Assembly: GCA_030640885.1 (NCBI GenBank)
Contig: DAOWIN010000121.1
Coordinates: 1-13,683, forward strand
Direction: 5' to 3'
DNA: 13,683 nucleotides
Origin: Candidatus Omnitrophota bacterium
Lineage (GTDB): Bacteria > Omnitrophota > 4484-213
The position numbers and the translations under genes are program-made. How positions within the stretch are numbered: position 1 is the stretch's first letter; every line of letters begins with the position of its first letter. The notes beneath the pieces are model-generated. The model was not told the origin of the DNA, searched no databases, and was given only the letters and a program-made list of their open reading frames with translations. Of this stretch, positions 4,624-12,137 are shown piece by piece.

Positions 4624-5454
4624 ATGGACACCAAAACAAGAAAGGATTTGGCTATTACTGCGGCTAAACAAATAGGAAACTTGCTAAAAAGCAATTTTGG
4701 CAGGTATCTTCGCATTAAAAATAAAGAAGACAAAAGCCTTGTCACCCATATTGACCTTGAAGCCGAAAAGATAATTATTGATTTAATCAAACAAAACTAT
4801 CCTCAGGATGGCATCTTGTCTGAAGAAAGCAAAGAACAGCTCTCTACATCAGGTTACAAGTGGATAATTGACCCTCTTGACGGCACCCATAACTACATTC
4901 ATAAAATAGACGCTTTCGGCACCTCCATTGCTTTGGCCTTCAAAGAAGAGGTTATTTTGGCGGTTCTTTACATTCCTACCTTTGATGAATTATATTGCGC
5001 CCAAAAAGATAAAGGCGCGTATCTTAATGGCAAAAAGATAACTGTTTCGCAAAGAAAACTAAAGCAAGCAACCCTGATTTTTGACAGTAGTATTCGCTAT
5101 CAAAAACAAACAATGCTATCCTGCTTAAGCAAAACAGCAACTGCGGTATTTAACATTAGAATGTTTGGTTCCACTGCCCGTAGTCTTTGTTATATCGCTG
5201 ACGGCAGAGCAGATTTAGAGATAGAATTTAACGATAAGGTTTGGGATTTTGCCGCCGGGCTTCTTTTGGTGGAAGAAGCAGGGGGCAAGGTTACCAACCT
5301 TAAGGGCAAAAAATGGAGCCTTAAATCACAGGGCTATATTGCCTCCAATGGGATAGTGCACAAGCAAATTCTGGAGATAATAAAGGCAGAGAACGGAGAA
5401 AGAAATAGGCAATTGGCAGTAGGCAATGAAGAAAAGACAGATGGCAAAAGATAG
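4624..5454 (+). CDS. Inositol monophosphatase family phosphatase (SuhB/HisN-like)
   Basis: 276 residues. Metal-binding motifs are GILSEES (63-69, Glu67/Glu68), WIIDPLDGTHNY (80-91, Asp83 and Asp86) and VWDFAAG (206-212, Asp208), in the order and spacing of Mg-dependent IMPase-fold phosphatases. The family includes inositol-1-phosphatase, histidinol-phosphatase, fructose-1,6-bisphosphatase and PAP phosphatase; sequence alone does not choose among them. AAGGA precedes the ATG closely. It is the first gene after the promoter at 4546-4574. The tail beyond about residue 255 (AENGERNRQLAVGNEEK and on) is low complexity, arises from a 7-nt repeat tract, and is probably not part of the fold. Its 3' end overlaps the start of leuS by up to 29 bp. 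Confidence 0.93.
   Translation: MDTKTRKDLAITAAKQIGNLLKSNFGRYLRIKNKEDKSLVTHIDLEAEKIIIDLIKQNYPQDGILSEESKEQLSTSGYKWIIDPLDGTHNYIHKIDAFGTSIALAFKEEVILAVLYIPTFDELYCAQKDKGAYLNGKKITVSQRKLKQATLIFDSSIRYQKQTMLSCLSKTATAVFNIRMFGSTARSLCYIADGRADLEIEFNDKVWDFAAGLLLVEEAGGKVTNLKGKKWSLKSQGYIASNGIVHKQILEIIKAENGERNRQLAVGNEEKTDGKR
5407..5427 (+). repeat. Heptamer tract at the IMPase-leuS junction
   Basis: Three 7-nt units AGGCAAT, TGGCAGT, AGGCAAT. Further on, AAGACAGAT recurs at 5435-5442 and 5456-5463, exactly 21 nt (three units) apart. The tract encodes the odd C-terminal tail of the phosphatase and supplies both possible start codons of leuS (5426 and 5441). Confidence 0.65.
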
Positions 5455-7939
5455 AAGACAGATTGAAAAACGCTGGCAGGATTACTGGGATGAAATTAAG
5501 CTCTTTGAGCCAGATTTGAAAAATCCCAAGCATAAATACTATTGCTTAATGATGTTCCCTTATCCCTCGGCAGCGCTGCATATTGGGCATATGCGCAATT
5601 ATATTCTCGGCGACGCTTTTGCTCGCTATAAAATAACGCAAGGTTTTAATCTACTTACCCCGATGGGCTGGGACGCTTTTGGTCTGCCAGCGGAAAATGC
5701 GGCTATAAAAAACAATATTCACCCCGCTGAATCCACGGCAGAAAACATCGCCACAATGAAAAAACAGCTTTGTCAATGGGGCGTGGGTTATGCCTGGAGC
5801 AAAGAGATAAATTCCTCTTTCCCCGAATATTATAAATGGACACAGTGGCTTTTTTTGCAGCTATACAAAAATGGGCTTGCTTATCGCAAAAAGGCAGAGG
5901 TGAATTTTTGCCCTTCCTGTCAAACAGTTTTAGCCAATGAACAGGTAATTGAAGGAAAATGCGAACGTTGCGGGACAATTATAGAACAAAAATATCTAAA
6001 ACAGTGGTTCTTAAAAATCACTGCCTACGCCCCAAAATTACTCAACGATTTAGATTTGCTCAATAGATGGCCGGAAAGGGTTAAGACAATGCAAAGAAAT
6101 TGGATTGGCAGAAGTGAAGGAGATGAAATCACTTTCACGGTCAACAGTTCAAACCAAAAGCCAAAATTCGTAAAAGTATTTACCACCCGTTCAGATACCT
6201 TATTTGGTTGCACCTATTTGGCTCTTTCAATAAAACACGCTATAATTACAAATTACAAATTACAAATTACAAATTACAAAAAGGTAGAGGGGTATATTAA
6301 ACAGGTAAAGGCGAGAAATGTCTCAAAGTATAATAACCCTGATAAAGAAAAAACTGGTATTGAGATAAAAGGCATAAAAGCAATTAACCCTGTAAATAAT
6401 GAACAAATTCCTATTTGGATTACTGATTATGTGCTGATGGAATATGGCACAGGGGCAATAATGGCTGTCCCGGCACACGACCAAAGAGATCTTGAATTCG
6501 CCCAGAAATATAACTTACCGATTAAAAAAGTAATACAACCCACAGTCAACAGTCAACAGTCAACAGTCAACAGTCTGCCGAGAACCGAGAACCGTCAAGC
6601 ATATGAAGAAGAAGGAATCCTAGTAAATTCCGGAGAATATAATGGATTAAATAGCCAAGAAGCAAAGAAAAAGATTTCTGCCAACCTGCAAAAAAAGGGT
6701 TTAGCTGAAAAAAAGGTTATCTATCGTCTTCGCGACTGGTTAATTTCCCGTCAACGATATTGGGGCAGCCCCATTCCCATTATTTACTGCCCCAAATGCG
6801 GAACCCTCCCCGTTTCAGAAAAAGACCTTCCCGTTCTCCTCCCAAAAGATACAGAATTCAAACCCCGCGGGGAATCGCCCCTTAAAAGGAACAAAAACTT
6901 TCTGCGTATTGCCTGCCCAAAATGCAAAGGAGCCGCTGAACGGGAAATAGACACAATGGATACATTTATTGATTCCTCTTGGTATTATCTAAGATACCTC
7001 TCCCCAGAGGATAAGAATAAAGCCTTTGATAGCAAATTAGCAAACCAATGGCTGCCGGTGGACCAATATATTGGCGGTGTAGAACACGCTATCCTGCACC
7101 TTCTTTATTCCCGCTTTATCACTAAATTCCTTTATGATCTAAAATTGGTTAACTTCCAAGAACCTTTTCTGTCTTTGTTCACACAGGGGATGGTAATTAA
7201 AGACGGCTTAAAGATGTCTAAATCAAAGGGAAATGTTATTTATCCTGACGCGTTGATTGAAAAATACGGCGCCGATGCAGTGCGACTCTATATCCTTTTT
7301 ATTGCTCCGCCGGATAAAGATGTGGAATGGAATAGCAAAGGGGTGGAGGGAATGTGGAGGTTTCTAAAGAAAGTAGAAAAAATTACAAAAGGGGAAAGGG
7401 GAAAGGGGAAAGGGGAAAGGGAAGAAAAAAGAACAGAAAAAGATTTGCGACGGAAAATTCATCAGACGATTAAAAAGGTGAACGAGGATATGGAAAGATT
7501 GCACTTTAATACCGCCATTAGTTCAATTATGGAACTGGTGAATCAAGCCTCAAGCTACAAGCCTCAAGCTACAAGCCTCAAGGAAAAATCTGAAACCTGC
7601 AGCCTGCAGCTTGAAGCTTGCAAGACAATCCTTCTTCTCCTCGCTCCTTTTGCGCCGCATTTCTGCGAAGAGCTTTGGCAAAACACGCTCAAAAACAAAG
7701 AAAGCGTTTTTAAGCATAGCCGCTTAAAACATAACCCTCAATTTATAGAACAAGAAATAGTTTTGCTCATTGTGCAGGTAAACGGAAAATTACGGGCAAA
7801 AATAGAAACGGAAAGAAATATTGAAGAAAAAAAATTAAGAAAGATAATTTTAAATGATGAGCGATTAAAAAAATGGCTTAGCAAACCGATAAAAAAATTT
7901 ATCAGCGTGCCTAATCGGATAGTAAATATAGTAATTTAA
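5426..7939 (+). CDS. leuS: Leucyl-tRNA synthetase
   Basis: 837 residues; an ATG at 5441 (832 residues) is an equally good start. It charges tRNA-Leu with leucine in the cytoplasm. Landmarks: HIGH at 52-55 within FPYPSAALHIGHMRNY; a first zinc knuckle (FCPSC then CERCG, about 168-190); the CP1 editing domain with TTRSDTLFG and MAVPAHDQRDLEFA; a second zinc knuckle (YCPKCG, then CPKCKG); TFIDSSWYYLRY; KMSKS at 596-600; and VQVNGKLRAKI in the C-terminal domain. The long leucine-specific insert that E. coli LeuRS has before KMSKS is absent. Four stretches built from 7-nt repeats (about residues 274-285, 373-390, 656-666 and 707-733) fall where E. coli LeuRS has variable loops, so activity is probably kept. 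The stop overlaps the prfA start by 1 nt. Confidence 0.97.
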   Translation: MKKRQMAKDRRQIEKRWQDYWDEIKLFEPDLKNPKHKYYCLMMFPYPSAALHIGHMRNYILGDAFARYKITQGFNLLTPMGWDAFGLPAENAAIKNNIHPAESTAENIATMKKQLCQWGVGYAWSKEINSSFPEYYKWTQWLFLQLYKNGLAYRKKAEVNFCPSCQTVLANEQVIEGKCERCGTIIEQKYLKQWFLKITAYAPKLLNDLDLLNRWPERVKTMQRNWIGRSEGDEITFTVNSSNQKPKFVKVFTTRSDTLFGCTYLALSIKHAIITNYKLQITNYKKVEGYIKQVKARNVSKYNNPDKEKTGIEIKGIKAINPVNNEQIPIWITDYVLMEYGTGAIMAVPAHDQRDLEFAQKYNLPIKKVIQPTVNSQQSTVNSLPRTENRQAYEEEGILVNSGEYNGLNSQEAKKKISANLQKKGLAEKKVIYRLRDWLISRQRYWGSPIPIIYCPKCGTLPVSEKDLPVLLPKDTEFKPRGESPLKRNKNFLRIACPKCKGAAEREIDTMDTFIDSSWYYLRYLSPEDKNKAFDSKLANQWLPVDQYIGGVEHAILHLLYSRFITKFLYDLKLVNFQEPFLSLFTQGMVIKDGLKMSKSKGNVIYPDALIEKYGADAVRLYILFIAPPDKDVEWNSKGVEGMWRFLKKVEKITKGERGKGKGEREEKRTEKDLRRKIHQTIKKVNEDMERLHFNTAISSIMELVNQASSYKPQATSLKEKSETCSLQLEACKTILLLLAPFAPHFCEELWQNTLKNKESVFKHSRLKHNPQFIEQEIVLLIVQVNGKLRAKIETERNIEEKKLRKIILNDERLKKWLSKPIKKFISVPNRIVNIVI
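6245..6279 (+). repeat. Heptamer tandem repeat (ATTACAA)x5 inside leuS
   Basis: Five perfect copies of ATTACAA. Read in frame they give the repeated peptide ITNYKLQITNYK (about residues 274-285) in the CP1 editing domain, replacing a helical loop that varies among LeuRS enzymes. Confidence 0.93.
6542..6594 (+). repeat. Heptamer repeats (ACAGTCA)x4.9 then (GAGAACC)x2 inside leuS
   Basis: Four perfect ACAGTCA units (6542-6569) and a partial fifth are followed after a few bases by GAGAACC twice (6580-6593). They encode TVNSQQSTVNSLPRTENR, about residues 373-390, in a loop of the editing domain just after HDQRDLEFAQKY. Two unrelated units with the same 7-nt period lie side by side. Confidence 0.92.
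7391..7421 (+). repeat. Heptamer repeat (GGGGAAA)x4.4 inside leuS
   Basis: Four perfect GGGGAAA units plus GGG. They encode a Gly/Lys/Glu/Arg-rich stretch (GERGKGKGERE, about residues 656-666) after the VEGMWRFLKKVEKI helix of the anticodon-binding domain. Confidence 0.92.
7544..7623 (+). repeat. Two heptamer blocks with partial inverted symmetry inside leuS
   Basis: Block 1 (7544-7578) alternates CAAGCCT and CAAGCTA, five units. After 17 nt, block 2 (7596-7623) reads CCTGCAG twice, then CTTGAAG and CTTGCAA. The CTTG of block 2 is the complement of the CAAG of block 1, so the tract can fold on itself. It encodes about residues 707-733 of LeuRS, in a loop between anticodon-domain helices. Confidence 0.88.
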
Positions 7940-8859
7940 TGGATTATCAACAAATTCTTAAAAGGAACATAGACAGGCTAAATGCTGAAATCAAGGAATT
8001 GGAAAATCTTTGCAGGGACAAAGAAATCGCTTCTTTGGCTAAAGAGGAAATTAGCGGGAAAAAATTGGAAAGAGACGCGATAAGAAAAAATCTTGAAAAG
8101 ACAGTTTCTATCCCAAAAGAAACCGCAGTTTTTGAACACAGAAATGTAATTATGGAAATTCGGGCAGGCACAGGAGGCGAAGAATCCAGCCTTTTTGCTG
8201 TTGATTTATTCAAAATGTATAACCGTTTTGCTGAAAAAAACGGCTGGAAAATAGAACCCTTAGATACCCATATTAGTGAAAAGGGAGGTTTTAAACAGAT
8301 AATTTTTTCCGTTAGGGGTGAGCATGCCTACCAAAGATTATATAATGAAAGCGGGGTACATCGCGTGCAAAGGGTGCCTAAAACCGAAACCCGCGGACGC
8401 ATCCACACCTCTGCCGTTTCTGTTTATGTAATGCCCGAGGCAGAGGGTTTAGAAATAGATATAAAACAAGATGATCTAAAAATTGATGTTTTTCGTTCTT
8501 CCGGGCCTGGAGGACAGAGCGTGAACACAACCGATTCGGCAGTACGACTCACCCATCTGCCCACGGGAATTGTGGTAACCTGCCAAGATGAACGCTCACA
8601 ATACAAAAATAAGCTCAAGGCGATGCGGGTTCTAAAAACACGACTTCTGGATAAACTGAACAAAGAAAAAGAAGGGGAAATTTCACAACGCCGACGGGAA
8701 AAGATTGGGCGTGGAGACCGTAGTGAAAAGATTAGAACCTACAACTTTCCTCAGCAGAGGGTAACTGACCACCGCATTAATTTCAGAACAAATCTCCAGT
8801 CTATTTTGGAAGGAAAATTAGAAGTTCTCTTTGAAAAATTGGATCGCCATTACAACTAA
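7939..8859 (+). CDS. prfA: Peptide chain release factor 1 (short N-terminal domain)
   Basis: 306 residues. RF1 reads UAA and UAG in the ribosomal A site and triggers release of the finished protein. The GGQ catalytic motif is at 191-193 (SSGPGGQSVNTTDSAVRLTH). The stop-codon-reading PxT element is PKT at 147-149 (RVQRVPKTETRGRIHTSA), which marks RF1 rather than RF2. RAGTGGEE at 75-82 opens domain 2. In E. coli RF1 (360 residues) GGQ is at 233-235, so about 42 residues are missing, all from N-terminal domain 1; the C-terminal tail is also shorter. The start is fixed by the TAATG overlap with leuS, and no in-frame leader is apparent. The N-terminal 55 residues remain a charged helical segment. 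Gln of GGQ is the usual methylation target of PrmC, encoded 3.3 kb downstream. Confidence 0.96.
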   Translation: MDYQQILKRNIDRLNAEIKELENLCRDKEIASLAKEEISGKKLERDAIRKNLEKTVSIPKETAVFEHRNVIMEIRAGTGGEESSLFAVDLFKMYNRFAEKNGWKIEPLDTHISEKGGFKQIIFSVRGEHAYQRLYNESGVHRVQRVPKTETRGRIHTSAVSVYVMPEAEGLEIDIKQDDLKIDVFRSSGPGGQSVNTTDSAVRLTHLPTGIVVTCQDERSQYKNKLKAMRVLKTRLLDKLNKEKEGEISQRRREKIGRGDRSEKIRTYNFPQQRVTDHRINFRTNLQSILEGKLEVLFEKLDRHYN

Positions 8860-9707
8860 TTATCATCTATGTCTGGATAATCTGAATGTTCAGAATGTCT
8901 ATATCTCTTTTTTGCCTTAATACATAAGTTTTTCCACTCGCTGTTAGCAGTTTTGAGTTGGCTCTCGGGCATCCCTGCAGAAATATTAAGTAGGTTCATA
9001 GCAACCCCACTCAAAGCACTTTCATAGCCTTGTTTAGCGGTAGAAATCGGCACGGCTCCAAGAGTAATGGCATTGGCAAAATTTTTCTTTTTCCAAAAGC
9101 CGGTTTGGTGGCGATACTCAATGTGTCCGGAATTAGTAAAATCCACCTTTTTCCTTTCGCTGTCTACAATTGAAAGGATATCGGGCAAGCAGGATAATTG
9201 TTCAGAGCTAATCCCGACTAAATCTTCATTTAGACCATAAGAAACTCCGCTGATAGAAACTATTCTCCCTTGGGCATCATAAGTAGCCGTTGGTTTTGTT
9301 TTGTCAGCTGGGCAGGCCAAAATAGAAATATTGTTATCATAATAGGAAGGCGGCAAAGAATCGGGGCTAATCGCTTCTGCAAAAGGAACTCCTAACTTTT
9401 TAAGTGAAGAAAGAAAACAATAAAACTTACTCTTTTTCTTTTCTTCCTCCCTTGCGGCTAATGCCATTCCAGTATATTTTGGCCAAACCTCGCTCAAAGA
9501 AGCTGGCAGGGCATTATTATCTAATGTATACAGCTTTAAAGACATATTCAAAACTTGCAAATGGCTCTGGCAAGCCCGCGATTTTTGGTCGTTAATGATC
9601 TTTTGATATGTAGGGATACCAATACTAGCTAAAGTGCCGATAATTATAAGAACAATTAGCATCTCGATTAAAGTGAACCCCGTTGGAAATTTTCGCTTTC
9701 TATACAT
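8856..9707 (-). CDS. Prepilin-type N-terminal cleavage/methylation protein (type II secretion or type IV pilus pseudopilin-like)
   Basis: 283 residues from the ATG at 9707, preceded by GAGGTG; a GTG at 9713 would overlap that ribosome site. Residues 1-10 are a short basic leader ending in Gly10, followed by FTLIEMLIVLIIIGTLASIG. This is a classic prepilin peptidase site (cut after Gly10, Glu at mature position 5) with a hydrophobic assembly helix. After it, YQKIINDQKSRACQSHLQVL resembles the alpha-helical spine of GspG/H-like pseudopilins. The remaining 200 residues are soluble, with several Cys (ILACPADK and others), and match no family I recognise. A larger-than-usual pseudopilin presented outside the inner membrane is likely. 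It ends tail to tail with prfA, overlapping by 4 nt, and is divergent from the HD-GYP gene. No other secretion genes are visible. Confidence 0.9.
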   Translation of the reverse strand: MYRKRKFPTGFTLIEMLIVLIIIGTLASIGIPTYQKIINDQKSRACQSHLQVLNMSLKLYTLDNNALPASLSEVWPKYTGMALAAREEEKKKSKFYCFLSSLKKLGVPFAEAISPDSLPPSYYDNNISILACPADKTKPTATYDAQGRIVSISGVSYGLNEDLVGISSEQLSCLPDILSIVDSERKKVDFTNSGHIEYRHQTGFWKKKNFANAITLGAVPISTAKQGYESALSGVAMNLLNISAGMPESQLKTANSEWKNLCIKAKKRYRHSEHSDYPDIDDN

Positions 9708-9712
9708 AATCA

Positions 9713-9718
9713 CACCTC
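9713..9718 (-). promoter_or_regulatory. Ribosome binding site fixing the pseudopilin start
   Basis: GAGGTG on the minus strand, 5 nt before the ATG at 9707. It makes the upstream in-frame GTG (9713) unlikely as the start. Confidence 0.72.
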
Positions 9719-9728
9719 ATTGCATTTC

Positions 9729-9754
9729 TTTAGATTTTACTATTCTAATCTAAA
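9729..9754. promoter_or_regulatory. Inverted repeat between the divergent pseudopilin and HD-GYP genes
   Basis: TTTAGATT (9729-9736) and AATCTAAA (9747-9754) form perfect 8-bp arms around a 10-nt spacer, and a further TTAGAT half-site lies at 9763-9768. It sits in the 93-bp gap between two divergent start codons and could be an operator shared by both genes. No convincing promoter hexamers could be assigned in the gap. Confidence 0.42.
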
Positions 9755-9800
9755 AGCAGAAATTAGATATTTGGTGTTTATGCTATCATTTTATTAAAAG

Positions 9801-12137
9801 ATGTCAATAACTTTTTTTAAGCCCCAACGCAATGCCCTCTTTTTAAGCATTTTTTGGATCTTGCTTTACTCCTTTTTCCTAATTCCTTCCGGAGCATTAA
9901 ACCAGTTTCGTTTAGCTACGCTGGATAGCTTCCACCAGCTTAAGCACAGCTATTTTAAAACTGCCCAAACAAAAAAAATAGTTATTGTTGCCATTGACGA
10001 TTATTCTTTAAAGGAAGCAGGAGAAAAGTGGCCCTGGCCGCGACGCCGGCTTGCTTCTTTGATTGACAAAATATCTGCCGCCCAACCACAAACAATTGTC
10101 TTAGACCTGCTATTATTAGGCGAAAGCGATAAACAAAACGACCTTTTGCTTGCCCAATCTATAAAAAATGCCGGCAATCTCTTTCTCCCTTTTTATATCC
10201 AAAAAGGAAAGATTGTTCGCCCTCTACAAGCTTTTGCTCAAGTCGCAAAAGGAGGGGGTTTTATTAACAAACTGAGAGATAGGGATTTTAAGGTACGCAA
10301 CAGCCGGGTAGTCTTCAGCCAAAGATCTGAAACTTATTACCCTTTGGAACTCTGCATAGCCGCTGATTATCTAAAAATTCCTTTAGAAAAAATTAGAGTT
10401 ATTAATTCCCGTCTAACCTTTGATAACACTCCCATTCGATTAGAGGCAGATAAAATAATCCCTATTAATTATAGCGCTAAATATACAGATTTCAGAATTA
10501 TCTCGGCGGCAGAGCTTCTAAAAAAGGGCGCTATTGAAAAAGAGTTAACTGACAAAATAGTGCTAATAGGAAGGGTAAGTGAAACCTTCCATGATGTTTA
10601 TCAGACCCCTCTCGGGATTATGCCTGGAATAGCCATTAACGCCAATAACATTCTAATGTTTATCAATAAAAACTTTGGGCGTTATATTTCTTCTCCCTTC
10701 ACTTTTTTTGCCTTTCTTCTTCTGGGAATAATCAGCTCTTTGCTTACCTTTCGCTTCGGTTTTCTTAAGGGTTTGTTAACAATTGCTTTTGTAATCACTG
10801 TTGTCTTTATTCTTTCTTTTTTTCTCTTTTTAAAAGGTTACTACTTGGATTTTTTTAGCCTCTTCTTTCTTTCTTTCTCTATTTATACCCTCACTAATTT
10901 CTATAAATACTTTCATCTTTTAATCAGTGGAGAACGTTTAAAGAAATTGGCAATTAGCGATGAAATAAGCGGGCTGTTCACCCAACGTTATTTTTCTTTC
11001 AAGCTGCAGGCAGAAATAGACCAGAAAAAAAGGTTATCTTTGCTCTTCCTCTCTGTTGACAATCTAGAGAATATCCCTTCCAAAAATCATAGCGATATTT
11101 CTCAGAAGCTCGCCTTGCTATTGCAAAAAAAAAGCCCTGCCAAAAGTATATTTGCTAAACATGGTTGGGGAAAATTTGCTATTTTAATAAACAAAAGAAG
11201 GGATGAAGAATATCTATCTGATTATGCACTAAAGATAAAATCTGCGATTGGAAATCTGTTTCCCGCTAATAAAATTAAGTTGGTTGTAAGCATCGGGATA
11301 TCTATTCTCTCTCCTGAAATCAAGTCCGCTGATACCTTCATTAAATCGGGCTTATTGGCTCTGCAAAGAGCAAAAAACAGCGAGAAAAAGATTGCTTTCT
11401 TTGATTCCAAAAAAGATAAAATTTCTCTTGTCCAGAAAACCCATCTACCAAGATCCACCTCTGACCTAGAATATTTAGCCATTGATTTGAAAGAAAGAAA
11501 CAAAGAACTGCTTAACTTACTTGAGGAATTAAGAAAATCTCAACAGAAAACCGAACAAACTTCGCTTAACGCAATTCAATCCCTGATTACAGCTCTGGAA
11601 GAAAAAGACCCTTATACTGCTGGCCATTCACAGAGGGTATGCAAATATTCATTGCTTTTAGCTGATAAATTGGGGTTTTCTGCACAGAGTAAAGAATTAA
11701 TCCGCCAGGGAGCACTCCTTCACGATTTAGGCAAAATCGGGATTCCAGATAGAATTTTGCACAAAAAAGGGAAACTAACCCCCGAGGAATTTGAAATAAT
11801 TAAAGCTCATCCTTCTAATGGAGCAAAAATCCTCCAGCCGATTGCACCTTTCAAAAAATACATTCCTATCGTACTTTATCATCACGAACGGGAAGACGGA
11901 GATGGTTATCAAAAAATAAAAAGCGGGGCTATTCCCAAGGAGGCAAAGGTAGTAGCCATTGCCGATACCTTTGACGCAATGACCAGCGGCAGAGAATACC
12001 AATCAGCAATATCCTGCAACAAAGCCCTTGAGAAACTAAAGAAAAATACAAATAGCCAGTTTGAAACGGAGTATGTGGAAAAATTTGCCTCGGTGATTAG
12101 CACTATTGCTAAATCACAAAAACGCAAAAGTAAATGA
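9801..12137 (+). CDS. Membrane sensor with CHASE2, degenerate GGDEF and HD-GYP domains
   Basis: 778 residues. One membrane segment (11-29) leads into an extracytoplasmic CHASE2 domain (about 35-290; VAIDDYSL and KWPWPRRR at 63-83). Three membrane segments (about 300-371) follow. Residues 380-550 have the GGDEF fold (ISDEISGLFTQRYF, later SIGISI), but the signature is GWGKF (455-459), so no diguanylate cyclase activity is expected. A coiled linker (about 563-590) joins an HD-GYP domain: His609, HDLGKIGIPD with His641/Asp642, His670-Pro671, HH 694-695 and AIADTFDAMTSGREY. HD-GYP enzymes hydrolyse cyclic-di-GMP. The metal-binding residues look intact, but the GYP triplet is GYQ (702-704). The protein probably senses an external signal and lowers, or merely senses, c-di-GMP. 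Its stop overlaps the prmC start by 4 nt (ATGA), so the two are co-translated. Only a weak AAAAG precedes the ATG. Confidence 0.94.
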   Translation: MSITFFKPQRNALFLSIFWILLYSFFLIPSGALNQFRLATLDSFHQLKHSYFKTAQTKKIVIVAIDDYSLKEAGEKWPWPRRRLASLIDKISAAQPQTIVLDLLLLGESDKQNDLLLAQSIKNAGNLFLPFYIQKGKIVRPLQAFAQVAKGGGFINKLRDRDFKVRNSRVVFSQRSETYYPLELCIAADYLKIPLEKIRVINSRLTFDNTPIRLEADKIIPINYSAKYTDFRIISAAELLKKGAIEKELTDKIVLIGRVSETFHDVYQTPLGIMPGIAINANNILMFINKNFGRYISSPFTFFAFLLLGIISSLLTFRFGFLKGLLTIAFVITVVFILSFFLFLKGYYLDFFSLFFLSFSIYTLTNFYKYFHLLISGERLKKLAISDEISGLFTQRYFSFKLQAEIDQKKRLSLLFLSVDNLENIPSKNHSDISQKLALLLQKKSPAKSIFAKHGWGKFAILINKRRDEEYLSDYALKIKSAIGNLFPANKIKLVVSIGISILSPEIKSADTFIKSGLLALQRAKNSEKKIAFFDSKKDKISLVQKTHLPRSTSDLEYLAIDLKERNKELLNLLEELRKSQQKTEQTSLNAIQSLITALEEKDPYTAGHSQRVCKYSLLLADKLGFSAQSKELIRQGALLHDLGKIGIPDRILHKKGKLTPEEFEIIKAHPSNGAKILQPIAPFKKYIPIVLYHHEREDGDGYQKIKSGAIPKEAKVVAIADTFDAMTSGREYQSAISCNKALEKLKKNTNSQFETEYVEKFASVISTIAKSQKRKSK

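Noticed and set aside
6245..7623. Tandem repeats in leuS as a CRISPR array
   Set aside because: The units are only 7 nt, directly abutting, without spacers, and lie in frame inside an intact leuS.
7939..8859. The release factor as RF2 (prfB)
   Set aside because: It has a PxT element (PKT) rather than the SPF of RF2, and no frameshift site is present.
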